Assembly: GCA_045105075.1 (NCBI GenBank) | Contig: JBGCDD010000083.1 | Span: forward strand, 1-16,332 | DNA length: 16,332 bases | From: JBGCDD01 sp045105075 | GTDB taxonomy: Bacteria > Pseudomonadota > Alphaproteobacteria > Rhodobacterales > Rhodobacteraceae | Direction: 5' to 3' | Translations under genes and position numbers: made by a program | Part shown: piece after piece, positions 1 to 6,267 of the stretch | Layout of the letters: each line of letters opens with the position of its first letter | How positions within the stretch are numbered: the first letter of the stretch is position 1 | Notes under the pieces: model-generated | Seen by the model: only the letters and a program-made list of their open reading frames with translations | The model's database searches: none | Told to the model about the DNA's origin: nothing

Positions 1-710
1 GAAATGAACGCTCCAACCACGAACTTGCGAGTCGGAATGCCGTTCAGCTCGGCGGCTTTGGGGTTGGCGCCGATGGCATAAAGATAGCGCCCGATGGGCG
101 TGTATTCGAGGATCAGCCACAGCGTGATGGTGATCGCCAACAGGTAAAACCCGGTGATCGGCAACCCAAAAACAAAGGTGCCGTTCAGCGCGTAAAACCC
201 ATCGGGCAACACTCCGACCACCTGCCGCCCGCCGGTGTGCCACAAGGCCAGCGCGTATAAAACAGTACCTGTGCCCAGCGTCGCGATAAACGCGTCGATC
301 TTGGCGATCTCAACCAGAAATCCGTTCAGCACCCCGACCAGCGCGCCAAGGGCCAGCACAATCATCACCGCAATGGGCCATGGCACACCGTAAATCGTTT
401 GCAGGGAAATCGCCAGAATGTGCCACAGCACAATGCCATAACCCACGGTCAGGTCGATCCGCCCGGCCACCATCGGGATCATCGCGGCCAGCGACAATAG
501 CGCGATAATCGCCTTGTCGGAAATGATCGCCCGCACGTTCAGCATGGTGGGAAAGGTGTTGGGCAGCATGATCGAAAACAGGATGATCAGCCCGAACATC
601 AGGATCACCAACCCATAGACCGGGATCAGCCGCAGCAATTTGGCGCCGGTGGAAAGCTTGGCAAGCTCGTCGCGGGTGGGTTCCAGCGCATCGGATTCGA
701 CGGAATTCAT
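1..710 (-). CDS. Sugar ABC transporter permease, RbsC family (3' end outside window)
   Basis: This is an inner-membrane subunit of a carbohydrate ABC importer of the RbsC/XylH class (BPD_transp_2). The window holds the first 236 residues; the family usually has about 320-350, so the C-terminus lies off the left edge. A polar N-terminus of about 25 residues is followed by hydrophobic segments near residues 30-50, 66-82, 92-107, 111-133, 140-157 and 183-201. Family landmarks are visible: AGRIDLTVG at 82-90 matches the usual GGIDLSVG block, and GANPKAAELNGI at 214-225 matches the conserved loop thought to contact the ATPase. The ATG at 708-710 lies 19 bp after the ATPase stop, so the two genes form one operon. 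The substrate cannot be read from the sequence. The GntR-like regulator next door makes a sugar or sugar acid plausible. The solute-binding protein gene is not in the window. Confidence 0.9.
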   Translation of the reverse strand, partial: MNSVESDALEPTRDELAKLSTGAKLLRLIPVYGLVILMFGLIILFSIMLPNTFPTMLNVRAIISDKAIIALLSLAAMIPMVAGRIDLTVGYGIVLWHILAISLQTIYGVPWPIAVMIVLALGALVGVLNGFLVEIAKIDAFIATLGTGTVLYALALWHTGGRQVVGVLPDGFYALNGTFVFGLPITGFYLLAITITLWLILEYTPIGRYLYAIGANPKAAELNGIPTRKFVVGAFI

Positions 711-729
711 GGTCTTGGCTCCGGGTAAG

Positions 730-2223
730 TCATGCAGCGTCACTGGCCGAGGCGGCCTGAATCAGCGATTGGGTCGACAGGCTGACGCCTTGCAATTGGG
801 TGACAATCTGTCCGCGGCTGAACACGATGGCGCGGTGGCAGATATTGGCGATTTCCTCAAAGTCGGTGGACACGACCAGGACCCCCATCCCCGAGGCCAG
901 CGCCTCGTAAAGCAGGTGGTAAATCTCGGCCTTGGCGCCCACATCGACGCCGGCGGTCGGGTCTTCGGCGATCAAAAACCGCCGGTTGGTGTCGAGCCAA
1001 CGCCCGACAACAACCTTTTGCTGATTGCCGCCTGAAAGCGCCTCGATCGCCAGGGTCGGATCGTTGGGGGCAAGGCCAACACGCGCGCCCAGCCTTTGGG
1101 CGTTGGCATCTTCGCGGGCAGGTCCCATGAATTCGAACAAGCCGCGCCCCGTGGTTTCGGGGTTAAGGAATGTGTTTTCGCGAATGGTCAGCGACGGCGC
1201 GATAGACTCAACCACACGGTCACGGGCGACAAATCCAATGCCGGATTTCATCGCACTGCGCGCATTGCTCAGATCGGGCGCTTCGCCGTCCAGCAGCACG
1301 CGCCCTTCAAACGGCTCAAGCCCGAACAGCGCGCGGCCCACATCTTCGTGCCCGGCGCCGCGCAAGCCCACCAGACCGACCAATTCGCCGCGCTGCACAT
1401 CGAACGACACATCCGCCACGTTGCGCGTTTTCAGGTTGGCGACCGACAGAACGTTTTGGCCCTCTTCCGCATCCGGGCGCGAAATATCGCGGGCCTTGCG
1501 CCCGACAATCAGGCTGACGAGATCTTCGGAATTGGTGTGTTCAATGTCGCGCATGCCGACCATTTTGCCATCGCGCAGCACCGCCACCCGGTCGGCAATC
1601 TGGAAAATCTCGTCAAGCCGGTGGCTGACGTAAATCATCCCGACGCCCTTGTCGCGCAGCGGGCGCAAAGCCGCGAACAACCGTCCAACTTCGTCGGCGG
1701 GCAGAGACGCGGTGGGCTCGTCAAGAACCAGAAAGTCGCATTCCACCGCCAGCGCCCGCGCAATCGCCACCAGCGATTTTTCTGTGCGCGACAGATTGGC
1801 GACCCGGGTGGTGGGTTCGAAATCAGCCTCGACATGGGCAAGCGCTGTGCGGGCGCGGGCCTCTGTGGCGGGCCAGTCGATACGTCCGAACTTTTTGGCA
1901 TAGCCGACCGCAAGGGCAATGTTTTCGGCCACGCTCATCCATTCGATCAAGCCGAGATCTTGGTGAATGAAGGCGACCGCCTGCTTCTGGCTGACCTTGC
2001 CGGCCACGTGTTTGTAGGGCGTGCCATCAACTTTGACTTGCCCATTGTCGGGAGTGTGGATGCCGCCAAGCACCTTGATGAGGGTCGATTTGCCAGCACC
2101 GTTTTCGCCCAACAGAGCCACAATCTCACCGCGCTCAACGCGCAGCGAAACCCCGGACAGCGCCTGTGTCCCACCAAAAGTTTTGACGATACTGTCAAAG
2201 AACAGCCCATCACTCGGCGTCAT
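730..2223 (-). CDS. Sugar ABC transporter ATP-binding protein, RbsA/MglA family (two ATPase domains)
   Basis: This 497-residue fused double ATPase energises the permease encoded just downstream. Domain 1 has Walker A GENGAGKST at residues 39-47, a Q-loop glutamine at 88, signature LSRTEKSL at 144-151, Walker B FLVLDEPTASL at 164-174 and the H-loop histidine at 201. Domain 2 has a degenerate Walker A (GLRGAGHED, 286-294, no lysine), as is normal for RbsA proteins, a canonical LSGGNQQK at 396-403, and a Walker B/D-loop region AEDPTAGVDVGAK at 419-431. Two oddities stand out: the domain 1 signature has RTE in place of GGQ, and the usual LDEPT of domain 2 reads AEDPT, with the two acidic residues swapped. 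The length is normal. The ATG at 2221-2223 has a strong ribosome site (GGGAGGGG, 2230-2237 on the minus strand) six bases upstream. It is the first gene of the operon seen here. Confidence 0.95.
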   Translation of the reverse strand: MTPSDGLFFDSIVKTFGGTQALSGVSLRVERGEIVALLGENGAGKSTLIKVLGGIHTPDNGQVKVDGTPYKHVAGKVSQKQAVAFIHQDLGLIEWMSVAENIALAVGYAKKFGRIDWPATEARARTALAHVEADFEPTTRVANLSRTEKSLVAIARALAVECDFLVLDEPTASLPADEVGRLFAALRPLRDKGVGMIYVSHRLDEIFQIADRVAVLRDGKMVGMRDIEHTNSEDLVSLIVGRKARDISRPDAEEGQNVLSVANLKTRNVADVSFDVQRGELVGLVGLRGAGHEDVGRALFGLEPFEGRVLLDGEAPDLSNARSAMKSGIGFVARDRVVESIAPSLTIRENTFLNPETTGRGLFEFMGPAREDANAQRLGARVGLAPNDPTLAIEALSGGNQQKVVVGRWLDTNRRFLIAEDPTAGVDVGAKAEIYHLLYEALASGMGVLVVSTDFEEIANICHRAIVFSRGQIVTQLQGVSLSTQSLIQAASASDAA

Positions 2224-2229
2224 GATTTT

Positions 2230-2237
2230 CCCCTCCC
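2230..2237 (-). promoter_or_regulatory. Ribosome binding site of the sugar ABC ATPase
   Basis: GGGAGGGG on the minus strand lies 6 bases before the ATG at 2223. It fixes the start of the ATPase gene and argues against internal starts. Confidence 0.7.
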
Positions 2238-2257
2238 ATTACGCTCCGGCATTTTGG

Positions 2258-2269
2258 GTTACCGGTAAC
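2258..2269. promoter_or_regulatory. LacI/GntR-type operator 1 (ABC operon side)
   Basis: GTTACCGGTAAC is a perfect 12-bp palindrome with the central CG typical of LacI-family operators. It resembles the operators known for E. coli GntR (ATGTTACC..GGTAAC type). It sits 34 bp upstream of the ATPase start in the divergent control region, so repression of the sugar operon by the adjacent LacI-family protein is the likely role. The palindrome is seen directly; the binding partner is inferred. Confidence 0.6.
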
Positions 2270-2311
2270 GTAACCTAAGCATTTGCTGGATTGCGCGTTC
2301 TGTCAAGAAAA

Positions 2312-2327
2312 ATGTTATCGATATCAT
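2312..2327. promoter_or_regulatory. LacI/GntR-type operator 2 (regulator side)
   Basis: ATGTTATCGATATCAT is palindromic at 14 of 16 positions, again centred on CG, and shares the GTTA.CG.TA pattern with the site at 2258-2269. It lies 45 bp before the regulator's ATG, where promoter elements would be expected, so autoregulation is likely. The two operator centres are about 56 bp apart, which would allow cooperative binding or short DNA looping. Confidence 0.55.
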
Positions 2328-2372
2328 TTTCAGCTGTGCTAGGGTGGCCCCCAGAAAGGAGCGCGCAAACTT

Positions 2373-3380
2373 ATGGCCCGAAAAACAAAGGCAAACTTGC
2401 AAGACATCGCATTGGCCGCTGGCGTGTCGAAGATGACCGTCAGCCGGGTTCTGCGTGGCAGCACCGGATTTTCGGATGACACTCGCAACAAGGTTATGCA
2501 GGAAGCCGCGCGACTCAACTACCTGCCCGACAGGCTGGCCGCCGCCTTCGGACCAAAGGGCACCAGCACCTTGGTGGGGCTCTGTGTGCCGCGATTTACC
2601 TCTTCGCTGTTCGGGCAGGTGACGGAATCGATCCATAGCAATCTTGCGCGCTTGGGTTATCAAACCATGATCGGCAGCCACGACCAGATGCCGGGCGACG
2701 AAGAGCAATGGCTGCGCACGCTTGCGTCATGGCGCCCTGCGGGCGTATTGCTCACCGGCACACGTCACACACCCGGAACGCTGGAATTGTTGCAAGAGCT
2801 CGCCGTTCCAGTCGTCGAAATCTGGGATCTGATCACCACTCCGCTGGACATGGCCGTCGGTTTTTCGCACGAAGACAGCGGCTATGATATGGGGCGTTAC
2901 ATGGTGTCCCGTGGGCGCCAGCGCATCGGGTATGTTGGTGCGATGGCCGGCAAAGACACAATGGGGCGCGCGCGCCAAACCGGTTTTGAACGCGCTTTGC
3001 AAGATGCCGGTCGCTCCTTTGAAGCCGTTGAAGTGCTGCATGACGGCCCGGGGTTTTATGCTGGGTATGTGGGAACCGAGACCATCATGGCGCGTATGCC
3101 CAAGTTGGACGGGCTCTATTTCCACGACGATGAAATGGCGATTGGCGGCATGGCCTATCTTAAGCGAAACGGTTTGCAGGTGCCCGATGACATCGGTGTT
3201 GCCGGTTGGGGCGCGATGGAGGCTGCCTCAATCCAGCCGATCCGTTTGACCACCACCAAAGTCCCAGCAGCCCGGCTAGGCAAAACAGCCGCCGAAAGCC
3301 TCGTACAGCGCATCCAGGGCACCGCCGCCGAGGACGTGATCATTGTGCCAACCCGACTTGTCCCCGGAGCGACGGCCTGA
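2373..3380 (+). CDS. LacI-family transcriptional regulator, GntR-like
   Basis: This 335-residue protein has the normal LacI/GalR size. The N-terminal helix-turn-helix and hinge occupy residues 8-60: NLQDIALAAGVSKMTVSRVL is the DNA-recognition block, and YLPDRLAAAF is the hinge-helix region. The rest is a periplasmic-binding-protein-like ligand domain. From memory, its segments resemble E. coli gluconate repressor GntR: the recognition helix KMTVSR, TGTRHTPGTLELL (GntR TERTHTPRTLKMI), PVVEIWD (PVVELMD), LDMAVGF (LDIAVGF), YLKRNGLQVPDDIGVAGW and the C-terminal LVPGA (LSPGG). It is divergent from the sugar ABC operon and most likely represses it, with a sugar acid or sugar as inducer. A good ribosome site, AAGGAG at 2356-2361, precedes the ATG by 11 bases. 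The ligand is not known. Confidence 0.92.
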   Translation: MARKTKANLQDIALAAGVSKMTVSRVLRGSTGFSDDTRNKVMQEAARLNYLPDRLAAAFGPKGTSTLVGLCVPRFTSSLFGQVTESIHSNLARLGYQTMIGSHDQMPGDEEQWLRTLASWRPAGVLLTGTRHTPGTLELLQELAVPVVEIWDLITTPLDMAVGFSHEDSGYDMGRYMVSRGRQRIGYVGAMAGKDTMGRARQTGFERALQDAGRSFEAVEVLHDGPGFYAGYVGTETIMARMPKLDGLYFHDDEMAIGGMAYLKRNGLQVPDDIGVAGWGAMEAASIQPIRLTTTKVPAARLGKTAAESLVQRIQGTAAEDVIIVPTRLVPGATA

Positions 3381-3397
3381 TGCGCCGGAAACAGGCC

Positions 3398-3466
3398 AGC
3401 GTATTGAAGACGCTCCATCTAAGTCGTTGTAATTTATGATGGTAATGTCGAATTGCCCGTGGGCAA
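3398..3466. terminator. Weak hairpins between convergent lacI-type gene and parB
   Basis: The 87 bp between the two convergent genes hold AGCGT/ACGCT arms around a 7-base loop (3398-3414) and TTGCCC/GGGCAA arms (3453-3466) just beyond the parB stop. Neither is followed by a clear T-run, so intrinsic termination is only a guess based on position. Confidence 0.25.
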
Positions 3467-3467
3467 C

Positions 3468-4460
3468 TCAGTCTTTTCGCTGACTGAGGAAGCTCTCAAA
3501 GGCGCTGCGCAAAGCGTCATTGGACATTTTGGCATCAAACTCGGCCAAATAGCGGTTGCCACGTTTGCGAATGGTGATGCCCTGTTGTTCGCGATCACTG
3601 CGTTTGTAAACCTTGTGGGTCGCAGCCTTGGGTGGTTTTGGGCTTGTGTTCGCCGCCGATTTTAAACGTTTCATGACTTGTTGGGGTTGAATAAACCCGC
3701 CGTTGCCATCTCGTGCCCGACTTTGTTCAGACGCGAGGTTCTTGGCCTCGTCGCGCAATGCGGCCGCAGCATTGGGCATCCCCAACAGCGGCTTTAATTC
3801 GCGCGCATGACGTTCGCGAATATCACGTTTGCTGGCAAAAGCGTCCAGTATTTCGGCAGGCATTTTGGCCAAGGTCAAATAACGCGACAACCAAGGTGGG
3901 CTAACTTCCAAGCGGGCGGCCATCGCTTTTTGTTGACCTCCATAGTAGAGATCGATGGCCGCGGCATAATCCACTGCGCGTTCGTAATCCGAAATGTCTT
4001 CGCGGTCACGATTCTCAATGTCGGCCAACCGAAATGCTTCTTCATCGGTTAGGTCGCGTTCTTCGATCAGGTACTTGAACTGTGGAAAATTATGCGCTCG
4101 CAACCAAGTGACGGCATAGTGGCGTCGAGCCCCGCACACCACCTCAAAGTCATGATCCTGTGAAGAGATCCGGCGTACGATCGCGGGAAACTCTTGCCGC
4201 CCTTGCGCTTTGATCCCGTCGATCAGATCGCGGCAATTGTCTTCTGTCAAAAGCGCATAGTCGCGATTATGGCGCGCCCACATACGGCACCGCGTTGGAT
4301 CTATCCAATGCAATGTTTTTTCTTCGCGTTCCCCCGACAATCGATCAGCCAGCGCGCTTGAGCGTTTCAAAAACCGCGTATCCCCCTGTTCGGGGGCAGG
4401 TGTGGGCGCCGTCAAACCAGCCAAAACATCGTCAAAAACCGCATCGTGTTTCTTGCTCAT
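3468..4460 (-). CDS. parB: Plasmid partition protein ParB (ParB/RepB/Spo0J family)
   Basis: This is a DNA-binding CTPase-type partition protein of 330 residues, a normal family length. The ParB N-domain shows the GxRR box as CGARRHYA at 109-116 (usually GERR) and the second nucleotide-contacting box as ADIENRDREDISDYERA at 147-162. A helix-turn-helix follows: QQKAMAARLEVSPPWLSRYL at 176-195, which would read a parS site. The basic linker at about 260-300 leads to a C-terminal segment that is probably the dimerisation domain. The gene overlaps parA by 4 bp (ATGA at 4457-4460), so the two are translationally coupled and serve replicon segregation. The start ATG is fixed by this overlap. The basic fold and role are well supported; the parS site is not proven. 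Confidence 0.93.
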   Translation of the reverse strand: MSKKHDAVFDDVLAGLTAPTPAPEQGDTRFLKRSSALADRLSGEREEKTLHWIDPTRCRMWARHNRDYALLTEDNCRDLIDGIKAQGRQEFPAIVRRISSQDHDFEVVCGARRHYAVTWLRAHNFPQFKYLIEERDLTDEEAFRLADIENRDREDISDYERAVDYAAAIDLYYGGQQKAMAARLEVSPPWLSRYLTLAKMPAEILDAFASKRDIRERHARELKPLLGMPNAAAALRDEAKNLASEQSRARDGNGGFIQPQQVMKRLKSAANTSPKPPKAATHKVYKRSDREQQGITIRKRGNRYLAEFDAKMSNDALRSAFESFLSQRKD

Positions 4461-5659
4461 AACAGTCCCTCTTTGCGCAAATCACTGTGATGACTTGGCC
4501 AGGTTTTACGGATCAGGATTTCTATTTCGCGGTTAACCGCGTCCAGATAGGCCCGGCAACGTTTGTGTGTTTCGGTGCGAATGCCCGAGCCTGTCAACTC
4601 GTACACCGTCGAAAGATTGGCGGCTGCATTGTCAATTTCGGCACTGTCTTTCAGAACCGAGCTTAGCATATCCATCGGGAACACTGCATCCATCATCCGT
4701 TTTATCGCCTGGTGGGCCGATTTACTGTCGTTCATTTTGGTCGCAAGAATCTTTACAAAAGCATAATCCCGAGCACCGCCGGCGCGGGCCAGCTCTTGCA
4801 GAGTGGCACCCATCATTTTCAGAAAATGCGCCGTTGAGCCGAAATCAATGTTGTTAGGCGGCGCGGGTATGATCAGAGCGTTGGCCGCGCGCAACACCGA
4901 CAAAGACAACATTCCAAGCGCGGGCGGTGGGTCCAGCAAAATGACATCAAACTGGTCGCGTATCGTTTCGATGCCAGTGCGCAACCGGTCCAAAACAAAA
5001 CTACTGTCGCGCGCCATCCGCGCGGCAAATTCATATTCCGCATCGTAGAGACCTAAATTGGCAGGGATCAGCGCAATGTTGGGCCAATAGGTTGCGCGCA
5101 AGGCATAGTGCAATGTGCTGGGACCGCCATGGCGAAAGAACGGGTATAGCGTGTCGTCGTCTTCCTCGACATCGACATCTGGGTTCAATCCGAACATTGA
5201 CGTCGTGCTGGCCTGACTGTCGCAGTCGATCACGCACACCCGATATCCTTTGAGCGCCAGAAACTGTGCGAGATGGCAGACCATGGTTGATTTGCCGACC
5301 CCTCCTTTGAAGTTTTGAATGGCGAGAACCATCGCCGGGTCGCTATCGCTGCGGTGGGGGAGGGTGCCAAACACGCCGCGCATTCTGTTTACGTCGGCAA
5401 GACTATAGCCAGTGCGCCGTCCGGTTATTGGGTCCTTTTCGGGGCTCGGAAGACGCCCGTCGTTTTCTGCATCGCGGATCAATTTGTCACTGCGTCCGAT
5501 CATGTCAGCGGCACGACGCACATTGAATCGTAAGTTCAGCTGTTTGGTGGTGCCGGGTGCGTATAGTCGTTCACGCAATCTTTCTATGACAGTGGAGGCG
5601 CGAGTGGACAGCTGCGCCAACTCGTCTAACGTGACTGGGGGCAGAACCGGTTGTTGCAT
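4457..5659 (-). CDS. parA: Plasmid partition ATPase ParA (RepA-like, with N-terminal HTH)
   Basis: This 400-residue type Ia ParA resembles RepA of RepABC plasmids. An N-terminal extension of about 105 residues carries a MerR-like winged-helix region (FNVRRAADMIGRSDKLIRDA, 45-64), used in such proteins for autorepression. The ATPase core has the deviant Walker A KGGVGKST at 118-125 with signature lysine 118, the A' motif DCDSQAS at 145-151 and Walker B VILLDPPPAL at 239-248. ATP-driven ParA moves ParB-parS complexes on the nucleoid. The gene is first in the parAB operon and divergent from the rep gene across the iteron region. The ATG at 5657-5659 has only a weak ribosome site (GAGA). A candidate promoter lies at 5692-5720. 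Confidence 0.95.
   Translation of the reverse strand: MQQPVLPPVTLDELAQLSTRASTVIERLRERLYAPGTTKQLNLRFNVRRAADMIGRSDKLIRDAENDGRLPSPEKDPITGRRTGYSLADVNRMRGVFGTLPHRSDSDPAMVLAIQNFKGGVGKSTMVCHLAQFLALKGYRVCVIDCDSQASTTSMFGLNPDVDVEEDDDTLYPFFRHGGPSTLHYALRATYWPNIALIPANLGLYDAEYEFAARMARDSSFVLDRLRTGIETIRDQFDVILLDPPPALGMLSLSVLRAANALIIPAPPNNIDFGSTAHFLKMMGATLQELARAGGARDYAFVKILATKMNDSKSAHQAIKRMMDAVFPMDMLSSVLKDSAEIDNAAANLSTVYELTGSGIRTETHKRCRAYLDAVNREIEILIRKTWPSHHSDLRKEGLL
4528..4541. repeat. 14-bp perfect palindrome inside parA, parS candidate
   Basis: CGCGGTTAACCGCG is perfectly palindromic and lies near the 3' end of parA. Some RepABC-type plasmids place a palindromic parS in or near the partition genes, so it is a candidate. 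A perfect 14-bp palindrome is expected about once by chance in a window of this size, so the support is positional only. Confidence 0.3.
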
Positions 5660-5691
5660 CTCATTCTCGCAAAATTGTAAGAGTTGCCCGA

Positions 5692-5720
5692 ATCATGGAC
5701 TGTTCTGCGTGGGCTCTCAA
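5692..5720 (-). promoter_or_regulatory. Candidate sigma-70 promoter of parAB
   Basis: On the minus strand TTGAGA (5715-5720) and CATGAT (5692-5697) are separated by exactly 17 bases. The -10 box lies about 33 bp upstream of the parA ATG. The spacing is ideal, though the -10 match is moderate. Confidence 0.45.
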
Positions 5721-5728
5721 GTGTGATT

Positions 5729-5791
5729 ATTTCAGGAAATCAGTGAAAAAGTCAGAAATCTGATGAAGCATGTCGGATCGCTGAAATTCTG
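5729..5791. repeat. Clustered short palindromes upstream of parA
   Basis: Three related elements lie just upstream of the candidate parA promoter: ATTTCAGGAAAT (5729-5740, arms ATTTC/GAAAT), TCAGAAATCTGA (5752-5763, arms TCAGA/TCTGA) and CTGAAATTCTG (5781-5791). ATTTCAG at 5729-5735 and CTGAAAT at 5781-5787 are perfect inverted copies. The cluster could be a ParA/ParB operator or the centromere. The repeats are seen directly; the role is inferred. Confidence 0.45.
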
Positions 5792-5837
5792 GGTTTACCT
5801 GCCAAATCTTGACGTATTGAGGCGTAACAGGTCCGTA

Positions 5838-5854
5838 AGCACCCGATTTGTAAG
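5838..5854 (-). repeat. Inverted iteron copy (17 bp, perfect)
   Basis: On the minus strand this reads CTTACAAATCGGGTGCT, identical over 17 bp to the plus-strand copy at 6196-6212. It lies 358 bp from that copy in opposite orientation, at the parA side of the origin region. A 17-bp identity is far beyond chance, so a shared binding protein, most likely the Rep initiator, is probable. Confidence 0.75.
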
Positions 5855-6004
5855 CTTTGGAATATTTTGATGTGAAACAGTGGCCATCAATGCGCCCCAA
5901 ACCCAAATCAAAAAAGAGATCACCCTGTTTGGTTCTGGATTCTTAGTGTTCTGTGTTCCAGTCGGGCAACTTGTTGATACCATAACAAAAAACCTGTGTG
6001 TTCG

Positions 6005-6109
6005 TACATATTGGGGTGTCTGGGCCTACATTCTGGGACGGCTGTTCTTACGGGCTGGGATGGGTTGCCTTACAAATTGCAGCGGCTCTAATCCTTACAT
6101 TTCGGGTGA
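6005..6109 (+). repeat. Array of degenerate iterons, about 22-bp period
   Basis: Five 14-base cores begin with TAC at 6005, 6027, 6049, 6071 and 6096: TACATATTGGGGTG, TACATTCTGGGACG, TACGGGCTGGGATG, TACAAATTGCAGCG and TACATTTCGGGTGA. The intervals are 22, 22, 22 and 25 bp, about two DNA turns, placing the sites on one helix face. The rough consensus is TACAWWYYGGGDNG. A weaker sixth site (CCGAAATAGGGTCT) may start at 6121. This is the pattern of Rep-binding iterons beside a Rep_3 gene. Confidence 0.7.
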
Positions 6110-6195
6110 GACGAAAAACGCCGAAATAGGGTCTAAAAAATCGAATCATAGGGGGGGGTTGGCGGGTTTGAGTCTCGGATCGGCCCTTTCTAAGC

Positions 6196-6212
6196 CTTAC
6201 AAATCGGGTGCT
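6196..6212 (+). repeat. Iteron copy proximal to rep (17 bp)
   Basis: CTTACAAATCGGGTGCT has the same core as the array at 6005-6109 and a perfect inverted mate at 5838-5854. It lies 72 bp before the first rep start codon, so it may act in both replication and control of rep. Confidence 0.7.
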
Positions 6213-6223
6213 GGACGAGACGG

Positions 6224-6243
6224 GGTAAGACTGATACCTTACC
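6224..6243. promoter_or_regulatory. Inverted half-iteron, candidate rep autoregulation operator
   Basis: GGTAAG and CTTACC form 6-bp inverted arms around 8 bases. The right arm sits in CCTTAC, the first half of the iterons. In Rep_3 plasmids such as R6K, F and pPS10, Rep dimers repress their own gene by binding inverted repeats that share the iteron half-site; this element has that form and lies 24 bp before rep. The role is inferred. Confidence 0.5.
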
Positions 6244-6267
6244 GGCAAAAAAGAACAAAAGTAAGTT

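Larger units (their letters stand above)
5660..6267. other. Origin-like intergenic region between parA and rep
   Basis: This 608-bp stretch has no convincing gene. It is less GC-rich than the flanking genes, especially around 5800-6000, and holds palindromes and a promoter near parA, a 22-bp-spaced iteron array at 6005-6109, isolated iteron copies in both orientations, an eight-G run at 6151-6158 and an inverted half-iteron before rep. The arrangement matches an iteron-controlled origin for a Rep_3 initiator. No confident DnaA box was found by eye. Confidence 0.7.

Noticed and set aside
1096..2268. A 390-codon plus-strand open frame over the ATPase gene
   Set aside because: The minus strand encodes an unmistakable RbsA-type ATPase over the same DNA; the plus-strand product has no recognisable domain.
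2259..2708. A 149-codon minus-strand frame over the operators and the regulator N-terminus
   Set aside because: It is antisense to the LacI-type HTH and has no family features.
6151..6158. Run of eight G as a switch or quadruplex
   Set aside because: A single run is not enough for a quadruplex motif, and no gene start is placed so that slippage would switch it; it may only be a sequencing hazard.
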